A stretch of 36,599 bases of DNA, from positions 1 to 36,599 of the forward strand of contig NVWL01000056.1 in assembly GCA_002733645.1 (NCBI GenBank). The letters run 5' to 3'. The notes under the pieces were generated by a model. That model saw only the letters and a list, made by a program, of their open reading frames with translations. It searched no databases and was not told the origin of the DNA. This DNA is from Oceanobacter sp. (GTDB lineage: Bacteria > Pseudomonadota > Gammaproteobacteria > Pseudomonadales > Oceanobacteraceae). A program made the translations under genes and the position numbers. Shown here piece after piece: positions 1-8,302 of this stretch; the stretch's first letter is position 1, and each line of letters begins with the position of its first letter.

Positions 1-1119
1 GTCTAATACATCAGGAATACCATCATTATCTAAATCATCTGGAAGGCTTAATGCATCCAGTGGATCAGAGCCAGCCGTAATTTCGTCGCTGTCAGAGTAT
101 CCATCATTATCATCATCAAGGTCAGAGTTATTACCTAAGCCATCAAGGTCGGAATCAATCTGCTCTGTTGAATCAGAAGGAAAGGCGTCGTCGTCATTGA
201 GAACCTTATCCCCATCTATATCATTATCGAGAACATCAGGAATACCGTCGTTATCTAAATCGTCTGGTAGACTTAATGCATCCAGTGGATCAGAGCCAGC
301 GGTATCTTCGTCGCTGTCGGAATAACCATCATCGTCGTCATCGGTATCTGTCGAGTTACCTACTCCGTCACTGTCCGTATCGATGCTGTCTGTTGGATCT
401 AATGGCAGATCATCGTTGATATTCAGGACCCCATCACCATCAATATCATCATCCAGAGAATCAGGAGTGCCATCATTATCGAGATCATGAGGAAAGCTAG
501 TGTCATTCAGAGGGTCTGTACCTACTGATATTTCTACTAAATCAGAGTAGCCATCATTATCATCATCAAGGTCAGAGTTATTACCTAAGCCATCAAGGTC
601 TGAATCAATCTGCTCTGTTGAATCAAACGGAAAGACGTCGTCATCGTTCAGAACACCGTCGCCGTCAATATCGCCGTCTAGCGCATCAGGAATACCGTCT
701 AAGTCTCGATCGGAAGGTTTTGATTGTGCGTCTAACGGATCACTGCCAATAGTGATCTCAATGTCATCGGTGAAGCCATCGCTATCATCATCAAGATCAG
801 CGTTATTACCAATACCATCATTATCGGTATCTAGACTCTCGGTCGCATCCAACGCAAAAGCGTCAAGACTATTTAGAACGCCATCGCCGTCGATATCATT
901 ATCTTCGATATCTGGAATACCATCAGAATCTGTGTCAACTAGCTCTTCAGCGGATGTTGGGTCTGGCGTTTCAGGAACAGATGGTTCAGGTACAGAAGGG
1001 CCAGAAGCAACAATAGGAGTATCGTCAGCCGGAGTATCGTCAGCCGGAGTTTCGCCTTCTTCACCGCCGCAGGATGCCAGAAGTAAGGCCGATGTCATTA
1101 TTGTTATTATGGTTTTCAT
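1..1119 (-). CDS. Lipoprotein with thrombospondin type 3-like Ca-binding repeats (partial)
   Basis: The frame is open from ATG at 1119 to the left edge (373 codons, no stop), so the gene continues outside the window. The N-terminus is a lipoprotein signal: Met-Lys-Thr, a hydrophobic run, then lipobox L-A-S-C with Cys17 followed by GGEEGE. A Pro/Asp/Thr-rich linker (about residues 20-60) follows, including a duplicated PADDT. From about residue 65 it is extremely Asp/Asn/Gly-rich with many DxDxDG-type loops (for example DTDSDGIPD, DIDGDGVLN, DLDNDGIPD), as in thrombospondin type 3 repeats. Such repeats bind calcium and are common in surface proteins, sometimes ahead of an OmpA or adhesion domain; what lies C-terminal cannot be seen here. 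A surface-exposed, calcium-stabilised stalk is the likely role (inference). The lipoprotein and repeat calls are strong; the function is open. Confidence 0.85.
   Translation of the reverse strand, partial: MKTIITIMTSALLLASCGGEEGETPADDTPADDTPIVASGPSVPEPSVPETPDPTSAEELVDTDSDGIPDIEDNDIDGDGVLNSLDAFALDATESLDTDNDGIGNNADLDDDSDGFTDDIEITIGSDPLDAQSKPSDRDLDGIPDALDGDIDGDGVLNDDDVFPFDSTEQIDSDLDGLGNNSDLDDDNDGYSDLVEISVGTDPLNDTSFPHDLDNDGTPDSLDDDIDGDGVLNINDDLPLDPTDSIDTDSDGVGNSTDTDDDDDGYSDSDEDTAGSDPLDALSLPDDLDNDGIPDVLDNDIDGDKVLNDDDAFPSDSTEQIDSDLDGLGNNSDLDDDNDGYSDSDEITAGSDPLDALSLPDDLDNDGIPDVLD
16..915 (-). repeat. 225-bp tandem coding repeat, four full units (75 residues each)
   Basis: Equivalent codons recur at exactly 225-bp spacing: the Pro codon before the GIPD/GTPD-type loop lies at 13-15, 238-240, 463-465, 688-690 and 913-915. 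Units are therefore 16-240, 241-465, 466-690 and 691-915, with another beginning at the left edge. Identity is uneven. Units at 16-240 and 466-690 share a nearly identical stretch (about 101-177 versus 551-627), while 8-75 and 233-300 share a different one. This mosaic suggests recombination between units. Each unit encodes about six Asp-rich loops. Confidence 0.85.
1018..1047 (-). repeat. 15-bp perfect tandem duplication
   Basis: The 15-mer at 1018-1032 is repeated exactly at 1033-1047 and encodes the tandem PADDT in the linker of the lipoprotein just after the lipidated cysteine. Confidence 0.8.
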
Positions 1120-1303
1120 ACACAGTCCGAACACGAAGCATTAAGATGGTGCTTTACGCCAACAGTATTAACATTTTGCACAATATGACGGACAAAACTA
1201 GACAAATAGGCCAGTTAATGTCTAAAGCGTATGTAAAGTGTGGACTCGGTCGTATTTTTGCCGAAGAGGCAGAGGGCATAGCTAGGAAGGAGTTGTAACA
1301 GCA

Positions 1304-1328
1304 TAGAAGCCACAGAGTGTGGCCTCTA
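1304..1328 (-). terminator. Hairpin downstream of the DUF2333 gene
   Basis: Arms 1304-1313 and 1319-1328 pair over 10 bp with one mismatch around a 5-nt loop. It lies 15 nt past the stop of the minus-strand DUF2333 gene. There is no clear U-tract, so it may be a weak or factor-dependent terminator, or a 3'-end stabiliser. Confidence 0.4.
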
Positions 1329-1343
1329 TCTGTAAGCGCACAT

Positions 1344-2390
1344 TTAACCTTGCGAAAGTAACTCGCGGAGGTCAAGAATCGCCGCATTCGCACGAGAGAT
1401 GTACGATGCCATCACCAGAGAGTGGTTAGGAAACATGCCAAAGCCACTGCCGTTTAAGATGACTGGCGACCAAAGCGGCTCCTGCGTACCTTCCAGCTCG
1501 CGAATAATCTGACGTAAGCCAACCAATGCATTCTTTTTCTCAAGTACTTCACGGAAATCCACTTCGATAGCACGCATCAGCTGTAACAAGGCCCAAGAGG
1601 TACCACGCGCTTCATAAAAAACATCGTCAATTTCAGTCCATGGGGTTTTAACAACCTCTTCATTAGCCGTTGGCGTCGCATGAGGCACGTCTTGATCTGT
1701 ATTTAAGCGACGTTGGCCAACAGAAGCACTTAAACGTTGAGATAAACTGCCTAAGCGTGTTTCAACGTCAAACAACCACTGGCGTAGGTTATCGGCACGA
1801 GCATAAAACTGAGCCGTTGGTTCGGTAGGATCAGACAAACGAACTAAGTAGCTTTGCAACGCATCAACACCACGCTTGTATTCAGACTCAGAAGATGGGA
1901 TCGCCCAACTTTCGCTATCGAAGTGCAGCTGTGGTTCAGCAATCGCTAGATCTTTATCTTCCGTCGATTGACTCTGCGAACGACTAAAATCTTTACGCAA
2001 GGCACGGGAGAAGTCACGCACTTGCACGAGCACACCAAATTCCCAGTTTGGAATGTTATCCAACCACACACCTGGAGGTGCGACATCATTGCTCAAATAA
2101 CCGCCCGGTTTAGTCCACAAGGTCTCAGTAACTTGCATCAAGGCAGCGGTGGTTGTAAAACCGCGAACCACCTCAACCCCCATGGCTTCGGCTTTTTGTT
2201 CAGCGACTTGCTGTGGATTAAAGCTATCCGGTTCTTGAGACCAGTACATGCCAACCAAAGCATCTATGATTAGATAAATGACCACCAACCATACGATAAA
2301 TTTTTTCGAGCCTTTCGTCGCCTGACGATCAGACCACCAATCCTGCAATCGTTCTTTTGTATCCTGAATACGATCCTGAGTACCACTCAT
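1344..2390 (-). CDS. DUF2333 family inner-membrane protein
   Basis: This 348-residue protein has a polar N-terminus, one hydrophobic segment at about residues 28-48 (a FIVWLVVIYLIID-type run), and a large region without further membrane spans that is presumably periplasmic. Overall pattern and length fit DUF2333 (PF10095), a conserved proteobacterial family of unknown function. The ATG at 2390 is preceded by AAGGA at a spacing of about 9 nt, so the start is well supported. It is transcribed alone on the minus strand, away from trmO. I cannot assign a biochemical role. Confidence 0.8.
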   Translation of the reverse strand: MSGTQDRIQDTKERLQDWWSDRQATKGSKKFIVWLVVIYLIIDALVGMYWSQEPDSFNPQQVAEQKAEAMGVEVVRGFTTTAALMQVTETLWTKPGGYLSNDVAPPGVWLDNIPNWEFGVLVQVRDFSRALRKDFSRSQSQSTEDKDLAIAEPQLHFDSESWAIPSSESEYKRGVDALQSYLVRLSDPTEPTAQFYARADNLRQWLFDVETRLGSLSQRLSASVGQRRLNTDQDVPHATPTANEEVVKTPWTEIDDVFYEARGTSWALLQLMRAIEVDFREVLEKKNALVGLRQIIRELEGTQEPLWSPVILNGSGFGMFPNHSLVMASYISRANAAILDLRELLSQG

Positions 2391-2543
2391 AGGTTACGAT
2401 CCTTAAATCTCTATCAACTTGAACATGAGATACAAGCCTTCACGGCCTTGCATATATGGCTACATCATAGCGCAAAACAAGATACAAAAGGGTATCCGCA
2501 AAAGCCAGCTAAAGGGCCAGTAACGTCATTGCAGTCAAACGGA

Positions 2544-2549
2544 TATAAT
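2544..2549 (+). promoter_or_regulatory. Candidate -10 box of trmO
   Basis: A perfect TATAAT lies 33 nt before the trmO start codon. No convincing -35 hexamer is seen 16-18 nt upstream, so this is a partial promoter prediction. Confidence 0.35.
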
Positions 2550-2581
2550 GCTTGCCATAAACCGTCAACATTAGAGTCCCA

Positions 2582-3274
2582 ATGACCCCGACATTCAGCA
2601 CGATTGCACTAGCAAGATCTCCATACAAAGAGAAATTTGCGATCCCGCGACAGCCAGGGTTAGCAACATCAGTGAAAACGTGCATTGAGCTGCAGCCGCC
2701 GTTTGATGACCCAGCGGCCCTTGAGGGCTTGGAACATATTTCTCATATTTGGCTAATATTTTTCTTTCATGGCATTGGTAGCCGGAATGACGCGTTACGA
2801 GTTCGTCCGCCTCGCCTTGGTGGCAATGAACGCATCGGAGTATTTGCCACACGCAGCACACATCGGCCTAATGGCATAGGACAGTCGTTAGTTAAAATCG
2901 AACACATTGAAACAGGCTGCATCACAGTATCCGGGGCTGATCTGCTTGATGGCACACCCATCATCGACATCAAACCCTATGTTCCCTACGCAGACACCCC
3001 TGTTGACGCGATTAATCACATCGCTCCGCACGCTCCCAGTCTCCTTGAAGTAAGCTGGCAGCCACAGGCAACAGCGCAAGCCCTGACTTTCGCTGCAGAA
3101 CTAAATGAAGACGTGATCAAAGTGATTACAGAATGCCTAGAGCAAGATCCTCGCCCAGCCTATCAAAAGCACGAGCCAGAGCGGGTTTACGGAGTGAAAC
3201 TTTGGCACATCAATGTGCGTTGGCGGTATCCCACCAACGACACCATTGAAGTGATTGACTTGGGGCATCTTTGA
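2582..3274 (+). CDS. trmO: tRNA (N6-threonylcarbamoyladenosine37-N6)-methyltransferase TrmO
   Basis: The 230-residue product matches E. coli TrmO (YaeB/TsaA) closely. It has an N-terminal SPYKEKFAIPRQPGL block, an RPPRLGGNERIGVFATRSTHRPNGIG core, a DLLDGTPIIDIKPYVPYAD segment and a C-terminal QDPRPAYQK segment. TrmO uses S-adenosylmethionine to methylate t6A37 to m6t6A in tRNA-Thr and helps decoding of ACY codons. The first half is the SAM-binding beta-barrel (UPF0066); the C-terminal part is the usual family extension. It is convergent with tpm, whose stop is only 30 nt away. No frame problems are seen. Confidence 0.95.
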   Translation: MTPTFSTIALARSPYKEKFAIPRQPGLATSVKTCIELQPPFDDPAALEGLEHISHIWLIFFFHGIGSRNDALRVRPPRLGGNERIGVFATRSTHRPNGIGQSLVKIEHIETGCITVSGADLLDGTPIIDIKPYVPYADTPVDAINHIAPHAPSLLEVSWQPQATAQALTFAAELNEDVIKVITECLEQDPRPAYQKHEPERVYGVKLWHINVRWRYPTNDTIEVIDLGHL

Positions 3275-3303
3275 TTAATGCAGTAATACCCTTAATTTCG
3301 AAT

Positions 3304-3972
3304 TTAAGACTTAGGAATTAAACGATACACCGTCTCGTTCAAAGAAGTTAAGCCGCGATCGCGGAATCGAGGTTCTTTATTAATACGCTCTTCTGAATGC
3401 AACACATCAATAGTCATGGAGTCTGCGTAATAACCCTCGATCTGATCAGCCGGCACAGAAAACGGCGGCCCCGCCATATCAGCCTGATGATAATCAATTG
3501 TTACTAGAAGTTGTGGCACAGCACCCGCAACGTTCATCAACTGCTCGCAGTAGCTTTCGCGCATTTCTTCTGGCATCGCAATTAAAGCGGCACGATCATA
3601 CACTGCATGCACAGGCCCAATATCGCGCGCTGTGAGCTTGAACCAATCACCACAAATTAAAAGAATACCTGCCGCACGATATAAGATCAGACCATCAACT
3701 TCTTGTTTATCAACAGCCAGACTAAACATCTCTTCGATGGATTCCGCCAACGCATCCAGCGCGATTTCACTAAGCTCCACCCCAACGATTTGGTAGCCTT
3801 GTTTCAATAACCAAAGCACATCCACGGATTTACCACACAATGGCAGAAGTACTCGATTACCCAATTCAATAGGCAAGGTTGGCCAGTTATTCACCATTGC
3901 TGGGTTAGGCTCGTCTAGGTGAAAGCCCGTTTCATCATTTGACCAACGCTCGTGCCAAAACTCAGATTTCAT
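3304..3972 (-). CDS. tpm: Thiopurine S-methyltransferase
   Basis: This 222-residue class I SAM methyltransferase has the TPMT family signature. It begins with SEFWHERW, then GFHLDEPNPAMVNNW, a SAM-binding block RVLLPLCGKSVDVLWLL followed by GVELS, and YDRAALIAMPEEMRESYC further on. Bacterial homologues methylate thiols and also selenite or tellurite derivatives, so detoxification is the likely role. A longer frame begins with GTG at 3978, but a GGAG ribosome-binding site sits 7 nt before the ATG at 3972 and would be too close to the GTG, so I take 3972. The gene lies downstream of the phnA-like gene on the same strand. Confidence 0.9.
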   Translation of the reverse strand: MKSEFWHERWSNDETGFHLDEPNPAMVNNWPTLPIELGNRVLLPLCGKSVDVLWLLKQGYQIVGVELSEIALDALAESIEEMFSLAVDKQEVDGLILYRAAGILLICGDWFKLTARDIGPVHAVYDRAALIAMPEEMRESYCEQLMNVAGAVPQLLVTIDYHQADMAGPPFSVPADQIEGYYADSMTIDVLHSEERINKEPRFRDRGLTSLNETVYRLIPKS

Positions 3973-4004
3973 TACCACACTCCAATTACGTTAGTTGCCG
4001 CTCG

Positions 4005-4056
4005 CTTCCGTTAAGCTTTTTTGCAGTATGCTTCCATTAAGCCTTTTTGCAGTATG
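4005..4056. repeat. 26-bp tandem duplication over the 3' end of the PhnA-domain gene
   Basis: Two abutting 26-bp copies (4005-4030 and 4031-4056) differ at two positions. The copy at 4031-4056 encodes the last residues and stop of the PhnA-domain protein. The other is an extra, untranslated copy just past the stop. It is a local slippage-type duplication. Confidence 0.85.
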
Positions 4057-4603
4057 CTGCAATGATCACAATACGGCTGCCATTCACTTTACCTTCAATA
4101 TGCAAAGGATTGTTTGACAGTGAAATGCCGCGTACAACGGTGCCACGCTTAGCCGTAAAATTAGCGCCTTTGACTTCAAGATCTTTGATCAAAGTGACGT
4201 TATCGCCCGCCGCTAATTCAGCGCCATTGGAGTCCAAAGTGACATCACGCTGCTCAGAAGCCACGCTCTTCTCTGCCCACTTTCGAGTTTCGTCATCCAT
4301 ATAAATCATGTCCAACGCATCTTGCGCCCACGACTCACTGTTTAAGCGCACCAAGAGTCGGTAAGCCAGCACCTGTACGGGTGGCTCTTGGCTCCACATG
4401 CTGTCGCTCAAGCAACGCATATGATTAACGTCTAACTCTCCACCCTGCGCTTGGGGTAAACAGGTACCACACAAGAGTACGCTATTATCGGCGCTTTCAA
4501 GATCACTCTCTGGCGGAATCTGATACACGGCTAAATCGTTCTCTGCGCCGCATAACTCGCATTTACCGCCGCTGCGGTGCTTCAAAATGTGCTCTACCGA
4601 CAT
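4037..4603 (-). CDS. PhnA/YjdM-type zinc-ribbon protein
   Basis: The 188-residue protein has an N-terminal zinc ribbon made by two CxxC pairs (CELC at about 14-17 and CGTC about 30 residues later). The C-terminal half has the compact PhnA beta-barrel pattern with LAAGDNVTLIKDLEVKGANFTAKRGTVVRGI and a final IVIIAAYCKKA. This matches the longer form of the PhnA/YjdM family (PF08274 + PF03831). Despite the historical name it is not a phosphonate hydrolase and its role is unknown. The frame is open further upstream, but the ATG at 4603 has an AGGGG-type Shine-Dalgarno about 7 nt away and starts the conserved zinc ribbon, so that start is chosen. The gene end is duplicated in a 26-bp repeat. Confidence 0.85.
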   Translation of the reverse strand: MSVEHILKHRSGGKCELCGAENDLAVYQIPPESDLESADNSVLLCGTCLPQAQGGELDVNHMRCLSDSMWSQEPPVQVLAYRLLVRLNSESWAQDALDMIYMDDETRKWAEKSVASEQRDVTLDSNGAELAAGDNVTLIKDLEVKGANFTAKRGTVVRGISLSNNPLHIEGKVNGSRIVIIAAYCKKA

Positions 4604-4760
4604 GATGATACCCCTATTAAAAAGGCGGCTATTATGCCCGAATCTCAAGCTTTGGTCATTATCCACGGCGGGGGACAAAAAACGCTCATTAAATCAATAT
4701 TCGTCACTGGCCACTCCGTCATAGCCGGACTTATAAACAAGCCCTCCCCCCAGATACAAC

Positions 4761-4782
4761 AACGCCCGGCGAACCGGGCGTT
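4761..4782 (-). terminator. UUCG-loop hairpin terminator after the PF10118 gene
   Basis: Read on the minus strand it is a perfect 9-bp stem (4761-4769 with 4774-4782) closed by a C(UUCG)G tetraloop and followed by TTGTTGTAT. It lies 29 nt past the stop at 4812 and is probably the intrinsic terminator of that gene, with a modest U-tract. Confidence 0.65.
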
Positions 4783-4811
4783 AATCTATAAAAAATGTAG
4801 GGTTGAAAATA

Positions 4812-5654
4812 TTACTGCACTTGTAACTTAGCAATATCCGGGTACTTCTCTTCCCAGTTTTCAATCAGATAGTTTTGATCAATATCCCAAGGATGGAAAC
4901 CTGTTTTGAAGAACTTAGCTAAGCCCTTCATATTGTCGCGCAGTACTCCCTTTTTACCCCAGAAAAAGACCGTGGCTTCTTTCCACTCTCTCCAGCTCGG
5001 AAAATGACGCTGCGAACGCAACAACCACACTTGATACATCGCCAATCGCGCAAATAAACTGATCATAGAGATTACCATGACACGCTTGCGTAAAAATTCA
5101 TCCCCTACGTGCTCACGATAAACATCAAAGGCAACCGCTTTATGCTCGATTTCTTCTACTGAATGCCACAACAACATATGGCGAACAGTCGGATCTGCAT
5201 CATCTAAAATCTCAGGGTTTTTGAGCAAAAACTCGGCTAAAGACGCTGTAAAGTGCTCCATAGCAACGGTCAGTGCCAACTGACGAGCAGGGCTAAATTT
5301 TTTCAAAAACTCAACACGTTGATGAAGTTTTCCAACAATACGATCTAATGGGAAGCCCATATTGGTAATCGCATTATTTAACGCTTCGTGCGAAATTCCG
5401 TGATGCGCTTCTTGGCCGATAAAACCGCGTATCTGCTCTTTTAACGTCTCGTCTTTAATTTGATCGCGATAATTACGAACGGAATGAATAAAAAAGCGCT
5501 CGCCATCAGGGAACAAAGCCGACAACGCATAAAAAAACGTACTGATCAGCGAGTTGTTTTTAAAGGCGTATTTATTCATCGGCGACTGTGTATCAAACGC
5601 CATCCGACGCGGTTTAATCTCAACCGATTTACTCTTATTAATTGCCTCAGTCAT
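4812..5654 (-). CDS. PF10118 metal-dependent hydrolase (di-iron, ferritin-like)
   Basis: The 280-residue all-helical protein belongs to the predicted metal-dependent hydrolase family PF10118. Metal-ligand candidates are the EAHH motif near residue 80, EHF in the middle and the HSVEEIEHKAVAFD segment about 40 residues later; this spacing of Glu/ExxH pairs is what a di-iron four-helix bundle would give. The reaction is not established. A longer frame starts at GTG 5696, but the ATG at 5654 is preceded by GAGG and is preferred. It is divergent from the araC-type gene at 5828, an arrangement often seen for this family, so that regulator probably controls it (inference). A UUCG hairpin terminates the unit. 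Confidence 0.8.
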   Translation of the reverse strand: MTEAINKSKSVEIKPRRMAFDTQSPMNKYAFKNNSLISTFFYALSALFPDGERFFIHSVRNYRDQIKDETLKEQIRGFIGQEAHHGISHEALNNAITNMGFPLDRIVGKLHQRVEFLKKFSPARQLALTVAMEHFTASLAEFLLKNPEILDDADPTVRHMLLWHSVEEIEHKAVAFDVYREHVGDEFLRKRVMVISMISLFARLAMYQVWLLRSQRHFPSWREWKEATVFFWGKKGVLRDNMKGLAKFFKTGFHPWDIDQNYLIENWEEKYPDIAKLQVQ

Positions 5655-5827
5655 AACGTCTTGCCTCAACTGGTTTAATATTACGCCCGCATTCACTCTA
5701 GTTCAAAACAGAGTTCATAACATGGCTAGAATTCACATACCTGACTTGTAATCACTATGACATACTGCCCTGCTCATACGGGGGTGCTATGCTTTCACCC
5801 TAAGGTTCAAAACTGGCAATCGGACGC

Positions 5828-6844
5828 ATGACAACAAAAAATGTAGGAATAGGTGAATATCGGCTGTCGTCCGACTACCTCATTCTGCTCGCAGAATTAG
5901 CATTTGAACGAGGCATATCCACTGCCGTATTAATGGAAGGCACCAACCTGCCTGAAAACCTCATGTTTCAAGCAAATGTCCCTGTTGGTCACGAGTCTGC
6001 TTTACGCATGGTCGATAACTTCTGTGAGGTTACCGAACCCAGTGCCGCATTAGAATTTGGCAAACGCATGACGCTCTCTAAACATGGCGCACTAGGCTTT
6101 GCCGCACAATACAGTGCCACCATTGAAGACGCCGCCGACAAAGTAGAACGCTATATCGCTACGCGCGCACAGCTGTTCGAATTAGAGCGCGACCATGATG
6201 CCAGCAGTCGTCATCTGTACATCAAACCCAAATTAGAACAAACCCGCGCCGTCAACTTCATGGTTCTGGCGTTTTTATCCAGCGTCGAAACCATTTGCCG
6301 CAACATTGTTCCTGAGAACTTTCGTTCAACGCCCAGCATGATCCAAATCATTGGCAAAGATGACCTTACGGATCAAACCCGGTTACCCAACTGTGCGGTG
6401 TACACCAGCGCCCCCATCAACTGCCTAACCTGGCCACGCCAAGCGCTCGAAGGAGCGTTACCCTTCTTCAATCCAAAGCTTGAGGATCTTGCTGATCAAG
6501 AACTCAAACAAGCGCTGAATACCGTGGCCGAAACCAACACCATGGCTGGCAAAGTGCGAGAGATACTCAACGATCATCTGGCAGAAATGCCCACCGTTGA
6601 AGACGTCGCCAATATGCTCTTTATGTCAGCGGCCACGCTTAACCGCAAACTCAAAGCCGAGCAGCGCAGCTTCCAGCAAATCAAAGACGACCTACGCTAC
6701 AACAAAGCCCAGCGTCTACTGCGTGATACCACCCTCTCCGTTGACCAAATAGCCGATCAACTAGGCTACAGTGACGCCAGTAACTTCGCCAAAGCCTTCA
6801 AGGGGTGGTCGGGTTCTAGCCCAAGTCAGTACCGGCAGCAGTAA
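5828..6844 (+). CDS. AraC-family transcriptional regulator (Arabinose_bd type)
   Basis: The 338-residue protein has an N-terminal ligand-sensing region of about 200 residues, including the EFGKRMTLSKHGALGFAAQYSATI segment typical of PF12625 regulators such as OruR. It ends in a double helix-turn-helix AraC domain (about residues 235-338) with MSAATLNRKLKAEQRSFQQIKDDLRYNKAQRLL and SVDQIADQLGYSDASNFAKAFKGWSGSSPSQYR. It is divergently transcribed from the PF10118 hydrolase across a 173-bp gap, which suggests local control of that gene. The effector is not identifiable; members often respond to fatty-acid or amino-acid derived molecules. Start chosen as the first ATG; its ribosome-binding site is weak. 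Confidence 0.88.
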   Translation: MTTKNVGIGEYRLSSDYLILLAELAFERGISTAVLMEGTNLPENLMFQANVPVGHESALRMVDNFCEVTEPSAALEFGKRMTLSKHGALGFAAQYSATIEDAADKVERYIATRAQLFELERDHDASSRHLYIKPKLEQTRAVNFMVLAFLSSVETICRNIVPENFRSTPSMIQIIGKDDLTDQTRLPNCAVYTSAPINCLTWPRQALEGALPFFNPKLEDLADQELKQALNTVAETNTMAGKVREILNDHLAEMPTVEDVANMLFMSAATLNRKLKAEQRSFQQIKDDLRYNKAQRLLRDTTLSVDQIADQLGYSDASNFAKAFKGWSGSSPSQYRQQ

Positions 6845-6932
6845 ACCCACCTATAAAGCACACGCTGGGATCATTAAGCGCTGCATTCCTGTATACTCCG
6901 GCGCAGTCGAAAATTGCCCGCCGGAGCCACAC

Positions 6933-8243
6933 ATGGCCGATAAACCCCTTCTTATAAACTACACCCAACTCAACAATCTGTGGATGAAATGGCTCACCGA
7001 GCCTGACTACACAAAATTTGACCGTTGGTTAAAACGAGAAGCAGCCGATTGGCGTAAGCGCCTGAAAGAAACCATGCCACTAGAGCTGAGCCAAGCGATG
7101 CAACACGCCATGCGCTTCGGGCAACTGGCCTGTGCGCTCGAACTCATACAAGCCAGCGGCCTCGATCAAGACTGGGAAACATGGGCCGACAACTGGCTGC
7201 CACGTGATGCCGAAGACATAGGCCGCAACAACTTCTGGTATTGGGTACAGCGCCGTAGCCATGCGCGCTGGTACATTCCCAACGATTGGCAAGCGGGCAG
7301 CCGCCAAACCACCGTCGACACCACCGAAGAATACGTGCGCAACAACCCAGACTCGCCATTAGCGCTTATCTGGTTTGGTATCAGCCCTGAGCTACTGCCA
7401 TTGATTAATGAACGAGCAGAACTTAGCCAATGGGGCGCAAACGCTAAACAAACCTTTATTCGCTTACAGCAATCACGCCCACCTTTGTGGCTACGTCTGC
7501 GTAGCGATCAAGACATCAAATCTATGGTCGGTGAACTCGGTGGTGCTGGTGTTCAAGTCGCCAAAAATGAACACGGACTATGCGCCACAGGCGGCTTTGG
7601 AATCAGCCAAACTGCTGCTTACAAAGAAGGCCGTATTGAAATTCAAGACTACGCCAGCCAGCAAATAGCCGCGACGGTAAACGCGAAAGCCGGTGAAAAA
7701 ATTTGGGATGCTTGTGCTGGCGGTGGCGGTAAAGCACTGGCCATGTCGAATGTGATGAACAGCAAAGGGGTGGTCGTTGCGACAGACCTGCACGACTACA
7801 AACTGGTTGAACTGAAAAAACGCGCCAAACGGGCAGGCCACCTCAACATTCGCACGTTTACATGGGACGGCGAAGCTCCGCTACGTTTACCACAAGAAAT
7901 AGCACGCCAAAAAGGCTTCGACAAAGTGTTGGTCGACGCCCCTTGCTCTGCCACCGGCACATGGCGTCGTAATCCTGATGCACGCTTGCGCTTAAACGAA
8001 GAGCACCTCAGCGAGCTACTCACTATCCAGCAGCAACTGCTTAAACATGCCTCTGAAGGTGTGCGTACTGGCGGCCAGCTAATTTATGCGACTTGTAGCT
8101 GGTTAGCGGCTGAAAACGAAAACGCGGTAGAAAAGTTCTTAGCCGAACATCCAGAGTTTGTGCTCGACAGCGCTAAAATGCTTGGTGCGCCCGAGGTAGA
8201 TTCAGACACCATGTTTGTGGCCGTCATGGTGAAAAAAGCTTAA
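6933..8243 (+). CDS. RsmB/NOP-family RNA (cytosine-5) methyltransferase
   Basis: The 436-residue protein has a C-terminal m5C RNA methyltransferase domain. It contains a SAM-binding DACAGGGGKALA at 259-270, the VDAPCSATGTWRRNPDAR motif with Cys338, and YATCSW with catalytic Cys388, followed by the usual ENE. The two cysteines are the hallmark of RsmB/RsmF enzymes. The N-terminal half (about 1-180) does not show the NusB-like domain of RsmB and has no PUA, so it is a distinct subfamily with unknown rRNA or tRNA target. The frame extends to 6771 inside the preceding araC, but GGAG at 6923-6926 six nt before ATG 6933 fixes the start. It runs in the same direction as the regulator, 88 nt behind it. 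Confidence 0.87.
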   Translation: MADKPLLINYTQLNNLWMKWLTEPDYTKFDRWLKREAADWRKRLKETMPLELSQAMQHAMRFGQLACALELIQASGLDQDWETWADNWLPRDAEDIGRNNFWYWVQRRSHARWYIPNDWQAGSRQTTVDTTEEYVRNNPDSPLALIWFGISPELLPLINERAELSQWGANAKQTFIRLQQSRPPLWLRLRSDQDIKSMVGELGGAGVQVAKNEHGLCATGGFGISQTAAYKEGRIEIQDYASQQIAATVNAKAGEKIWDACAGGGGKALAMSNVMNSKGVVVATDLHDYKLVELKKRAKRAGHLNIRTFTWDGEAPLRLPQEIARQKGFDKVLVDAPCSATGTWRRNPDARLRLNEEHLSELLTIQQQLLKHASEGVRTGGQLIYATCSWLAAENENAVEKFLAEHPEFVLDSAKMLGAPEVDSDTMFVAVMVKKA

Positions 8244-8259
8244 TTTAAGAAGAACGATA

Positions 8260-8286
8260 AAATCACCACAGGGATCGTGGTGATTT
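8260..8286. terminator. Shared hairpin terminator between convergent genes
   Basis: A perfect 10-bp stem (8260-8269 with 8277-8286) with a 7-nt loop lies between the stops of the methyltransferase (8243) and the MscS channel (8303). AAA/TTT ends on the stem allow function in both directions, though neither side has a long U-tract. Confidence 0.6.
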
Positions 8287-8302
8287 CAATCAATGCAAAA
8301 GG

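Noticed and set aside
752-1144. Ser-rich 130-residue plus-strand ORF
   Set aside because: It is the antisense of the Asp-rich lipoprotein (GAT/GAC codons read as serine and isoleucine codons on the other strand). The minus-strand frame has a lipoprotein signal and repeat logic.
3275-3303. Palindrome-like sequence between trmO and tpm as a terminator
   Set aside because: The near-palindrome around TTCGAA is AT-rich with two mismatches and overlaps the tpm stop. It is too weak to call.
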